Shown in pieces: positions 46,413-57,230 of a stretch of 64,000 nucleotides of DNA. Location of the stretch: contig WPIO01000039.1 of the NCBI GenBank assembly GCA_009760855.2, positions 1,155,001-1,219,000 of the forward strand. Direction: 5' to 3'. This stretch comes from Cristatella mucedo. Lineage: Eukaryota; Bryozoa; Phylactolaemata; Cristatellidae. Each line of letters opens with the position of its first letter. Position 1 is the first letter of the stretch. The notes beneath the pieces are model-generated. The model was given only the letters and a program-made list of their open reading frames with translations. It did no database searches and was not told the DNA's origin. A program made the translations under genes and the position numbers.

Positions 46413-48224
46413 TGGAACCCGATGATCGTGACCAATAGGCATAGACCTAGCTGTCAGCACTATGGAGCAGCTTGCAAAACCCAACGGCTCCAAGCTGTGT
46501 GAGCTTCGAAGATTTACCAATCGCTTTATGTAAGCTCAAATGCTTGAAGAGGTGACTTTGGAGATGAGTTTAGTGCTAGCCAAATGATATCAACTGTTGT
46601 GCTGACAGTTTGTGACAGTCTTCAGAGACATTCCATACATCTACGGACAGCATCGTAGGATTCCGGGCGCACGATGGTCGGTTTAAGAACTTTCCATTGA
46701 TAGGGTGGCTTCAAATGTCAATTAACCAAGACAAATTTGAAAATTAAACTAACGCCTTATCAACTCTGGTTTTCGTCCTTGTTTGTGGAATTCTGTTGTA
46801 AACGCACTCTACGATTCGGTTGTATCTTATAATCGGAACGAAGGACATTGTTAAATTTCTAAGGAGTTGTTTCAATGCCTGAGACAAACCTAATTACTAC
46901 TGCCAACTTGAAAACTATATAAACCTCAAAGTTGATTACCTTTATTACCCGAAGCTCAAATCAATTTATTTTTAGTTAATACTTGCTGTAGAGACAGTGA
47001 CACAGATGGTAAATACCGTCTAAGTGTAAAAATACTGGAGGATTGTCTGGTTTGAAAACCTCGGTAACGAAAGTCTTTGCAATATAATCTTGACCACATG
47101 TACATGCGTTCCTAAGCCGACTAGATGTCCGTAATTTAATTATAACTTGCACAGAGTGATCACGTATCAGCCCTAGATTGGCGGTCATCGAGGACGAAAA
47201 AAGTGCTGTTGTGACGAACTTAGACTGTTTTTAATGTTATCCCAAACCCCTTTAAGTTAGCCGATGGCGTAAAGTCATTACTAAAGGTTTAAGACATTTG
47301 AACTTAAAAAAAAACTGGAGGCCTATTCTGTTAAACATCTCTGTGTGGTCTGACACATTGAAGGAAGACTACAGTGAGCAGAGTAGGTGGAAGGATGCCT
47401 AGCCACTTCGGGAAGTAGTTCAGTTTGGCTGACTAAAGCCAGAAAAATGAAGCGACTTGAAAAGAAGCGAGTCTACCTTGATAGAGAATAAATGAAGGCC
47501 GGTAAGACATGTCAATAGATCGCCGTGGCGCCACTCACTGAAAATAGAGAATTATTGGCTGGCACTAGGCTACTGCTTCCACACTGGCAGATTTTATGAC
47601 ACAGCCACAATGTCCAGTTCGGTTAGTGTGACTGTGGTAAGGAAACCATAATAAAAACTAATCAATCTATATTACCTTCTGGATTTTGCCAAAGAAAATA
47701 GAGGTTAAGCCATTGTTAACTGCTTAAGCCCCATTGCAAACTATTTTAAAAGTCCTCAAAGTGGTAAAAGAAACGTTGGCTCCTCTATTGAGTCTTATAG
47801 TAGTCGATGCTCTCATTCTTTAAACAGTTAGTGGCTGATTGGTGGCAACGGCGGTTTAACCTGCATTTGTTTGAAAGTAACTTCTGTAAAGGTAACTGAA
47901 GAGTAATTGCATTTCTCCTAATACTGATCCCTGACGGCTTTAGTACCAGTTACTCTTAACACATCATGCTTTCAAGAGATTCATATTGACTGTTGGAGTT
48001 TGAGAATTATTTTGTTTTTGCACAGTAGTGGAGATGAGATATTGAAACCCCGATTCTTTAGTGTTAAGTTTGAATATGTATGCCCATAAAAACATAAATT
48101 ATATTCCGATAGCATACTACGTATGAATTACTAAGCAACCACTAGCCACTATATAAATTGTTGGAGGGGCGGAAGATGTATGTGATTTAAAATGCCGTAA
48201 AATTATAGAACCAAGCGAAGGAAG
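46413..48224. repeat. Segmental-duplication core, copy 6, second part
   Basis: 'tgtgagcttcgaagatttacc' (46.5k), 'gcactctacgattcgg' (46.8k), 'gtctaagtgtaaaaatactgg' (47.02k), minus-strand LINE remnant (47.18-47.56k), 'attgcaaactattttaaaagtcc' (47.73k). The last part (48.0-48.2k) matches 40.35-40.45k. No gene. Confidence 0.55.
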
Positions 48225-50850
48225 TGCTTCGATATGAGCTTCGTGATTATCTGCCATAACCATTATATACTGAGTGAAGAAAGCTGTCTGCTGAACGAGT
48301 TACCTTATTTTGGTACTATCCTACAATTAGTTGACGTTGTGCCTGACACTATATGGAGGCTAAGCTACGTTCCGGAATTGCCAATTCAGCATCATGCACG
48401 GCTGGTAACAAATACGAAGAGCTAATACCTTACCTCGTCAGGCTGAAACTTGCATTGACACTTAGTATTATAGCCATGCTTTGTGTTCGGTATCCTGACA
48501 GCCATTTTAAATTGTCAAAGAGCGATCTGCAACTGCTTCGGCTTGCTGACGGTTACTAGTGGCAAAGGTCGTGAGAAATACAATGAGGAGATCAACGCTA
48601 CGCCAATGTCAGCTGCAATGAGAAATAGTAGGCTGACATGATCCATTAGCGTGTCTTAAAGTGGGATTTCCTGGTGGGCCGGCCGCAGGCTGACGGCTTC
48701 AAAACAATGCCAGGCTGCAAAAATCTTGCCTCGGATAAGCTACCGAGATTGTGCATACACGATCAAACTATTCGCATCGCGCTTGAATCGTCTTTGGAAA
48801 TGCTCTTGACTGAGGCACTCTTCGCCTAGTTTGGTCTGTTCGTCGCACCTATTGCACCCAGGCATTTTATCTGAACGTGTAGCAAGAGATTGGGACACTT
48901 AGGAAAAACCACTGGAATGGATGCACCTGAGCAGTTGTGGTAATGTGATACAAGCTACCAGCTTTTGCGAGAAGAGGAATGGCATTCCTGAACCAGGCAT
49001 TGTTAAAAACGTGCCAAAACACATGCGAAACGAGCAAACACTTGCCAAGCCTATTATTTCATGATGATCCTAGCAACGCTTACGCCTAGCAGTCTGGGAA
49101 GAAAGGCAGTGGGATTACCCGGTAGCAGTTCAGATGCTTGCAGCACGGCATCAAGGAGCGAGAATGCAGCTAAAGTACGAGTATTACAGCAGCGAGAGAA
49201 TCAGGATCCATCACCAGATGAGTCCAGCCGTTTTCTATAAAGACGGCTGCAATCCCTTGAAAATCTCTAGATGGTTGCCGTTATTAAGGGGAGTGACAGT
49301 TTATTGTGTCTGCGTCTACTCAGATCACGAACAGAAAGCAATTGACAACCTGTGGATTACAAAATCCTCAAATCATTCCATACGCTCGATATGTATATGG
49401 TATATGCTGAAATAATGATTGTTTTTTTAGCAAAAATACCTCAGAATAGTGCATTGAGCAGTAGAAAATTGATAGCAGATAATAATAATAATAATAATAT
49501 TAATGCACTTGATAAAGCGCCCTCAGAGAACTTAATCTCTTTCTAGGCGCTTTCCATTTGCTGCAAATGGAAATGCAATTGATAGTATGTAAAATCATGC
49601 TTGAAAAACAAACACTATGAATAATATGGTTAGGGGTGACATCTACAGGGTCAGCATGCAAATGTGGTAGTGGCAGCATGCACAGTGTCAGCACACATAA
49701 GCACACGAAGGACGAATCACAGGGACCATTAAATGCTGTCCTAAATAGGTGTGTCTTTAATTTCCTCTTAAATGTCGTCAGGTCAGGGGATGTTCTGACA
49801 CAGGTCGGGAGGGAGTTCTAGGCTTTGGGAGCCTGGAGGAATTTACTATCGAGTACTTTAGGATTTTACTTAGAATGAAATGCAACGATTAATTAACACG
49901 AAAAGGAGACGTCTCTCTTTTTGATTGAAAAAAGGCTATTAATTCTCATGTTACTAAACCTCATAACAATAAGAATCGTCTTAACTTTAAGCTAGCAGAA
50001 TTGCATTGCTACTTTCTCACGATCTATAACCACGGTGTTCTTTGTTTAGCTTGAGGCTAATCAAAATGTGTAACCAAATGAACCCAAGCTTTGAAAAGAA
50101 TTAAAATCTGTTTAAAAATCTACTCAACCAAAAAGTAATCGAGATACAGATAATTTAAGAGTTGCGGTAATACACTTCTTATTCGTTCGGTATCAACAAA
50201 TGTGGTTTCAAAAGATTAAAAAAATGCCTCATTTGGGCGTTGTCTTTTTCAAATTTAAGTTTTTTGGCGCTGGGGTTACCCAGCGGGTATAGTCACATCA
50301 GCCTTCAAGTGGCTGTAGATCCGCGATGACTAACGAAACAGCTCTCTTACCTCTGACTTTAAGACAAATGGTTGCCAAATTTTCGCGCTTATTATCTCAA
50401 TATTTATTTAGAGTGCTCTTTATACATCGTATCGAGATCACAATTAGGTCAGTTTCAGAGACTCTCACTTACTAGAGCTACAAAAGTGCAAGCCCTTTTT
50501 AGGATTTGTCCTGAGTTAGCTTAATCTTGATTGCCCCATCTTTTATTTGCATCCTGATTACTACCCAAACTGTCCTCATCATAGCACTAGTGCTCAACAT
50601 TTCCTTAATGCTTAAAAAGCTCTTTAGTCAAGATTTTAATATTGGATTTCATTGAGGCTTTCAGCATGCAAAATTAGGTTAAAGGATAGCTAAACCGTCA
50701 TATCTCAACCCTTAGTGCAGTCATAGACAGAAATTTATTCACACCCCAACCTCTGACGTAAAATTATTTTAAAGGCAACTGCTCGTTAGGACGAACCGTC
50801 TGTTACGCAATGAAACGAGGGCAGCAAAGTCATGAAATTTTTACAGAATC
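48225..50850. repeat. Duplicated blocks A and S, copy 3
   Basis: The longest A+S copy, split by a LINE at 49,483. Block A begins with a plus-strand frame 48,234-48,425 (63 aa: HYILSEESCLLNELPYF, VVPDTIWRLSYVPELPI, ARLVTNTKS, stop) that has relatives with the same final stop at 27.3k (broken) and 60.58-60.75k (open). The minus-strand SSGDG..AFSLLDAVLQASELLPG frame is at 49,060-49,270 with one stop. Block S is 49,940-50,850. Neither frame has a recognised domain. Confidence 0.5.
49483..49833 (-). mobile_element. Young CR1/L2-type LINE, short, minus strand (49.5k)
   Basis: (AAT)n then 'gcacttgataaagcgccctcag' at 49.5k, 'gttaggggtgacatctacagg' and 'gtcaggtcaggggatgttctg', truncated at 49,833. 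Only the 3'-most 350 bp were copied. The empty site in the paralogue is near 42,880 ('ctgctatcgagtaa'). Confidence 0.85.
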
Positions 50851-52640
50851 CGAAGCTCTTAAGAAGGATTGCTATCCACAAGGTCATTATCCGTAGTACA
50901 CAGGCGTACGTTTCTGCCAACTTAACTTAGTTATAAGGTTTGGGTACTGAAAGGGAAAATAAGTGGGTTGTTTAATTATGCAATTATTTTATCTGTGCCT
51001 CTGGGCCATAGTCACGAGACTTATTAAAGCGAGAAAGGAGGCTGTCCGTCTTTCATTTCGGCATTGGGCAGGATGGCAACCATTATTTACGGGAGTGACG
51101 AGTCATAGACTGGTAATTCTTGTACGACTCCGAGAGGCGAAACATCAGGCCGTAAGCTCTAGTGGCGCCAGAAAGCATTTTGGATAGTTGGAAGCGCTTC
51201 TATGCGACTGAACTCACTCAGCACGCCTATATTGCCGAGCTGGTTCAGTCCAGAGGTTAAGGTGCTCGCCCAGACTAAGGTCGGGCCGAGATCGTGGGCT
51301 CGAGCCCCGAGGCACAAGTGAGGCACCTGAATAAAGATTAAGTCCTCGTTGGGCACTGCACAAATGAATTATATTTATAACGTACGGTACGAGTACGGGA
51401 CGCAGATAAGATCTCGGATTGCTAAGGACTTACACAGTCCCGCTAGATCGTTTTAGAAGCCAACTGGATAAGCCATCCGTCCGTCCGTTCTTGTTAGTGC
51501 TCGAGCCCCGAGGATTTGGATGGCGGCGCAGATTGGTCGGCCGGCGAGGAGGATTAGTCAGCGGTACAAGAAGAAGAAGGGCCCTGGCGAGCAGGCGCTG
51601 CTGCTAGCAATTTAGGCCTGCTATTGCTGGACATGTTCCGCCGACTAGCTTCGAACAAATATGGCCGCCAATCGTCCCTACCGCCGCTTTGCTCACGCAT
51701 GCACCCTCGCTGAGACCTGACTATTGCGCCCCAAAGACCAGAGGTACAAGATGTTTTGTCGCCGCTGATCTTGTAATGGTTTTCCATGACCTGAGATAAC
51801 CGTTCTATCTCATTTCGCCGCTACACGGTGGGCCACATTACCTGCTGGTTCAGCTTTATTTTAATCACATCGAAATGCTCAAACTTCTACGAGAAAACGC
51901 TGACCAAAGCTGGCGTCTACTAGCCTATGCAGTACAACAGCAGCAATTTTTCCTACTATAAAAAACCTTGGCTGTTTCGACAGCTTTCTTTTCTTGAGCT
52001 GCAGTGGACCCTTATCGGCTACAAGTAGGACTCTATTATAGTAATAATAGTAATAATGCGATTGATAAACTCTAGCCCACGAACTGGATGGCGAAGAGCG
52101 AGCAATTTTCCCCTCATCTAGGACACTGCAGAACAAGTTAACAAAGCGACCAACCCAGGCCAGATCCAGAAGTTTTGGACTCTCGCTGCTAGTTATTTAC
52201 GCACCGGATCACAGCGCTTCCAGTGCAATATGAGCTTGGTAGCGACGTTATGGACGCTGCACCTGACATTCATAATTCGAATGACCCACAAACTTTGAGT
52301 AAACTCCTTTAGTGTGATACGTTCGTGCTACTTACCTTTTCCTAACCGTGTGTCCGTCGCAATCCTCTCTTTGGAGTTACAGACAAAGGAGCCTGCCAGT
52401 GTAAGACTGCCTCGCCTTTAGACACCAATTCACATGCTTGAAATTGAGAGCCTATTTTGCGATGTCAAGCTTAGTCCCACCGGAAATAGATTCTCAGAAT
52501 CTCAGCAGCCAATCGACCGGAGTTCCCCGACGTCTTTATGGAGGCTGCTCAGCCATCGATACAGCTTCATCAACGAAAGTTGGCAAAAGGCTCTCAGCCA
52601 ACACAGCAGATACTAGTTTCACTGATACACGACCAATGCA
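50851..52640. other. Mostly unique, GC-richer stretch, no assigned gene
   Basis: Apart from a SINE (51,233-51,380) this segment has no match in the rest of the window. 51,380-51,620 is GC-rich and repeats the 14-mer 'ctcgagccccgagg' of the SINE (51,299-51,312 and 51,500-51,513). Open frames at 51,419-51,607 (+), 51,554-51,787 (-) and 52,438-52,680 (+) are short, with no motif recognised. The last reads IDSQNLSSQSTG and RRLYGGCSAID and could be an exon fragment, but no splice evidence supports it. Confidence 0.4.
51233..51380 (+). mobile_element. tRNA-derived SINE with LINE-like tail
   Basis: tRNA-like head 'gccgagctggttcagtcc' followed by 'agaggttaaggtgctcgcc' (A-box region) and 'gggctcgagccccga' (B box) about 45 bp later. 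Then comes the tail: 'gaggcacctgaataaagatt', 'aagtcctcgttgggcactg' and 'cacaaatgaattatattt'. The tail matches the 4.4k SINE and resembles the 3' end of the local CR1/L2 LINE ('gcgcctagaaagagattgag', 'ttctctgagggcgctttatc'). This fits a SINE mobilised by that LINE. Confidence 0.65.
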
Positions 52641-54479
52641 ACTTTCCGGATTGTTGAACGTAAATCTTTTTTTTTTATAACTGTGTCTTGTCTCCGACGA
52701 CATTCGTTACCTCTTGCCAAAAGCATTACGCCAATGAAATAATTAATATGTTTTGTTATAAACTCTTCAGCACTTAGACAGAGACGAACAGAATGGAACG
52801 GCAATGGTGACAAATGTAGTCTGCAGGATTTCTGACTACCAGTGAGGCTGATAACATTTATAATATCAACCATTCTTGTCTTCGCAGACTGGCATTACTT
52901 CATGTTAATAGAAGAATTTGTATAACTTGGTGCTGATCCTCGATGAGCAGGTATTTTTGTGCCGTTGCAAAGCTATAAACATATACAGATTGTAAGAGGT
53001 TACTAAATAGGCCGTTTGTAAAAATTCGGTACGCTGTTTGTAAAATGTCGATTTTGTAAATTTCTTAAATTTGCCACAAATTTGCTATATCACTCTAAGC
53101 ATTTTTGAGATCTATCACGCTTTTGGATTTTTCAGCAGCTCCTTGCAACGAGAGAAAGGTACTTACGAGGTTATTGCTCAGTACTCATCTCTAATTACAG
53201 CTTCAGTGAAGATTGCTAAACGCAGAGTTATACGAATAAGCGCATTATGTAAAAACACAATGAGAATCTCTTGTCTATAAATGTTCGACAAAAGTATTAG
53301 GGCGTATCGTATTCTACCACTTGTAAATCACTTACTGTGGTGCTAATACAGTTCTTTGAAAAGCCGAGCACGACTGACGCTCGTTTTTCAGTTGTCGAAA
53401 CGGCAGAAACTGCCCATCAAAATTGTCTATAGTATCAATAAGCCGATAATTAGTGAGTGAGATATGATGCAGGTACCAAAGGGTCGAGCCAGTAAAGAAT
53501 GCTTGGTGGAATCTGTTGGGAAAGCTTCTCCTCTACCATGCCTCTGCCACTCTTTTTTAAATTTAGAAAGAGCAAGTTAATCTTGCGCTCACTCATTGAT
53601 ACCTCATCAAACTCGACAACCGCTAATACATTGTAATGATCACCGGAAGCCCTGCACGATTAAAAGATAGCCTTATATGAAGCAGTGTTTTCAAAGCTTT
53701 AACTGTGCTGTTAGCTATGTAGTTACAATTATTTGAAGCTCATTAGACACTCGCAAGAAAAAAATTAAATTTACCTCATGAGTATGATTTATGGAAATGC
53801 AGCTAATTTTAATTTGGTGTACTAAGTAAAAGGCTTTCATGAAACCCAATGTTTCCCAGCAAAAAAGCTTCAATATATCATAAATTGAGGGATGGACGTA
53901 TATTGATAGAGACGCTGCGAGAAAGAGTAAAAGAGAAAGTGAGAGAGATAAATAGAAAGATAGGGAGAGAGAGAGAGAAGGATAGGAAACCGTTGACATT
54001 GATTTTGCGAATATTGTGAATTCGCAAGCATTTCAGATTGAGCAGCATTTTAAAGGAACCTAAACATTAGTCTGGTGCTAAAGCACTCGATTAATTTGCT
54101 CAAAACAATGCAGTATCCATGATTATGAATCACGATTGTAGCTAGCAGATACCAAGCCACTACTCGCAAAGCATCGTGAAGATAACTAGTAATTAGTACA
54201 AAATTTAAGGAAGCCCACTTTTCTTTGGATGTGATTGGGACTAGGCTTTGAACGTGAAAGTGATGTCAACTACTTTGAAAGAAAAAATGAGGTAATATCA
54301 CAATATACACAGGATATTGGTCGCATAACGGGATACAGCTGACTAGTATACTTAGTTGTAAGACATCTGCTTAGTCTCTGCAACTAATCTCTGTACTCGG
54401 CTTCCAGGTGCTTCTGCACACAGTCTTTCGCATCCTAAACTAAGATGACTAGGTGATCAATACTAATGTTGCATGAGAT
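52641..54479. repeat. Duplicated 3'-flank block Y, copy 1
   Basis: 52,690-53,700 matches 63,190-63,990 and partly 56,200-56,390: 'gacaaatgtagtctgcagg', 'ctgataacatttataatatc', 'tcgatgagcaggtatttttg', 'gctcagtactcatctctaattac', 'gtggtgctaatacagttctttg'. 53,905-53,985 is a short GA tract matching 40.47k. 54,000-54,479 shows no gene. Confidence 0.55.
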
Positions 54480-55358
54480 TTCTGACATCATCTGGATACA
54501 ACTGACGACTTGAGTTCAATGTCAATGAGCTAATTAATTGATCGATCGCTCCTCTGATTTAAAAAATAATTAGGACATCGTAAAAGGCTTTTGGCTGAGT
54601 CATTTTTGCGAATTTCGAGGAGAATGAAAACACTAACTGACTCGCTCCGTGTAGCGAGAAATAAATTTTCATTCATCACCATAGTATCTATGGTTGGACT
54701 AGAGAATGCTTCCAAGGATTGCATCTACCTATGTCCATCATGCCTACATTAGCGATGTCGACACAGTATGATTTCAAGGGTTTCGAGCTGTCTGCCGAAT
54801 GTTTGAGGGATTGCTACCTCGCAGCCATGACGAGGAGCTTTAGTTTGAACTTACATCTTTTAACTGCTTTTAACTGGAACTCTTATTAGAGTTGCTTGCA
54901 AGTGCATTCTAGGCCACCACATTTTCTTAAGGTTGCTTTCATGAAATAGACCTGGTTAGAGACGAAGGGACCCTGGCACATCGCCTTTTCCAAGGTCGGA
55001 TAAAATTTAATGTTTTCGAATCGCAAAACATGATATAACAAATTTCCCAAGTCTCCTACGAGCCATCACAGCAGTCTGGCCATTAAAGAAGTTCAATTTA
55101 ATAACATAACTTGACATGATATAATTACATCCCAAAGTATTTTATTAGTAATGCTTATCAATTAAATATACTCCGGCGCTCGATAGGATGTTTAGACGGC
55201 AGCAGCGGAATCCGAAACAACGAGAAGGTCTGTCATCAAGATTGAGCACACACATCAAGGTCAGACTGGTATCACTGACTGGGGCTGGTGATCCATAAAC
55301 AACCTCACCTTAATCCAGTGCTCTTTCACAAGTTTAGTTGCTGATCGCAAACCGGGAC
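54480..55358. repeat. Upstream block of the 55.4k gene copy
   Basis: About 85-90% similar by eye to 61,576-62,277: 'ttttaactgcttttaactgg', 'tgcaagtgcattctaggccacc', 'gacaccatcatagacctgg'-type region, 'acggcagcagcggaatccga', 'cacacatcaaggtcagac'. Also related to 10.2k, 19.5k and 33.6k. Non-coding. Confidence 0.65.
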
Positions 55359-55365
55359 TATTTAA
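55359..55365 (+). promoter_or_regulatory. TATTTAA box of the 55.4k copy
   Basis: In context 'accgggactatttaaggttg', 56 bp upstream of the ATG, identical spacing to the 10.9k and 62.3k copies. The promoter is intact although the gene is broken. Confidence 0.6.
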
Positions 55366-55414
55366 GGTTGTAGTTACTTGCCTTTTATAGTCACTTTAAA
55401 GCAAATCTAAGAAA

Positions 55415-55828
55415 ATGGCTGCCAGAATTAGCTTTCTAATAGTCACCGCCATGCTATTCGTTGCAGCCGTCTCTGCATAGGAAGGTCGGAGAGGTGAAGA
55501 CGACGACAAGATGGGAGACTATGAGCTAGGCAAAGGTACTATCTAAGCGAGTAAGGCTGTGAGAAAGCGTCTGCTGCACAGCAACTAGCACCTCTTTAAC
55601 AGAGCCATACTGATGCAAGCAACCTATTTAATACCTTCAGTTTCAGGGAGTTGCTCATGCTTCGCCAAGGGCAACACGTAACGTGCTGTGGACCACTGCA
55701 GGAGCTTCCTCCAGTCAACCGCCTTTATATCTCCTACGAAACTCAACTGCCCATATGGTACTATCTTCAACACCAAGGTGTGTGTTTGCGACTATCCATA
55801 CAGGACCAACTGCCCAAAGGGATGTTGA
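55415..55828 (+). pseudogene. Secreted Cys-rich family copy (55.4k), two nonsense mutations
   Basis: Same structure as the 62.3k gene. Exon 1 55,415-55,535: signal peptide MAARISFLIVTAMLFVAAVSA, then TAG at 55,478-55,480 where the intact copy has CAG (first residue after the predicted cleavage), then acidic EGRRGEDDDKMGDYELG. Intron 55,536-55,646 (111 bp, GT..AG). Exon 2 55,647-55,828: a second stop TAA at 55,679-55,681 replaces TAC (Tyr); otherwise all eight cysteine codons are kept up to TGA. Exon 2 differs from the intact gene at only 4 of 182 bases, exon 1 at about 26 of 121. The poly(A) signal is also changed ('gaaattagtaaatt'). Promoter and splice sites look functional, so a transcript may still be made. 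Confidence 0.85.
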
Positions 55829-57230
55829 TAAGATCACAGGCCACTGTGGTGTGATTCCCTTGTAAGATCAACTGTCATCTTTATATTTCAAGTTTACAGT
55901 GGTATATCTTGCTACGGATACCGGCTTTTCAAAACCTATAGAGAAATTAGTAAATTAACAAGGTATAATGTCATTCTGAAATTTACTGAACATAGTTTTC
56001 ATTTAATGTTGATATGTCTTTGCCAAAGGTCGCAGCTCTAACATGGGTGCTTTGCATGAGTCGAGTACTCATCAAGATTATACTAAGGCGTGGAATCCAT
56101 GGTAATAAATCCTTTGCAGGTAATTGAACGATTGCAATCAACAAAATTTGATTATAATTATCTCCTATCAACAGCAAGATTAGTTACAGCTTACCTAAAA
56201 CATTACGCCAGATAAATGAAATGCTTTAGTTTTTAAAGAGTATTCATCATTGTAAGAAATACGAACCACGTTTAAAGGCAGTATTGGCTAATCTAGTCTG
56301 AAGGATTCTTGATGGTCAGTGAAGCGGATGACATTACCGATAGCGACCATCATGTGCTTTCCACACTTGCTAAGCATTATTTCAATAGAGTCAAATTGCT
56401 AGCCAATATTGCAACAAAAGAAAACGGAATGTACGAGGACCCCACAACGGGTTCGCATCAATAAGTGTGAAAGTAGATATTGCACGATCAGGCTTGTTTC
56501 AATTAAAAGCTTCCCAGCTAGCAGGTGGTGTGATGTGTATGATAGATATTTTTAAACACTCGCAGTTTGGTCGGCTCAGCCTGGATGACATTTTTACACT
56601 GTCATTCGTATCGATATGAGCCAAGTGTTCTAATGAGCTAGCCTTTGGTGCTCTCCAGCCCGTTCCAAAACTGTTGCCTATTTTTGAATGCCTATACGCG
56701 TGCACCTTCGGTCAAACTATCCATCCGTTACGCAACTTCTTCCGACGGCTATGTTTATATCTCAGGCCTTAACTTGATTAAACAGTTGATAGCAACTACC
56801 GACCTCTCTAGTCTCATAAGGCGGCTAAATTGATTCGTCTTCAGTTAAGCTGACGTTAGGTAGTACTTGAAATAACTCTAAAGATGTGACGCAGAAACGA
56901 GTTCAAACTCAAAGATCTTAGTGCAAGTCACTGTAAAAAAGTCTGTAAAACTTAATTGCAAATCTCTTCCCACCAAGTAGCACTTAGTGAAGAATGAATA
57001 AAGTACAGATTGTAATGCTAGCAATACTTTTAAATGCAGACAACCTATTGTCACCCAGGAGGTTTTATCATTTCAATATATTGTTAATTCATTCTTGGAT
57101 ATGAAGTGAGGTTACGTCAGCTTATCTCGACATGGAATCGGAAATGAGTGGGTTTAAATTTAGCACGTCCAAGATTATCATAACAACACAGCTGTTCCCA
57201 TTACTTTCAGCCCCTTAAAATTTAAGGGTT
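55829..57230. repeat. 3' flank of the 55.4k copy and block X, copy 2
   Basis: 55,829-56,390 matches 62,748-63,300 closely ('tcacaggccactgtggtgtg', 'tgaacgattgcaatcaac', 'ggattcttgatggtcagtgaag'). 56,390-57,230 matches 40,990-41,830. No gene. Confidence 0.6.

Noticed and set aside
52438-52680. 80-aa plus-strand frame in the unique region
   Set aside because: No recognisable motif, it ends in a run of T, and no neighbouring exon was found.
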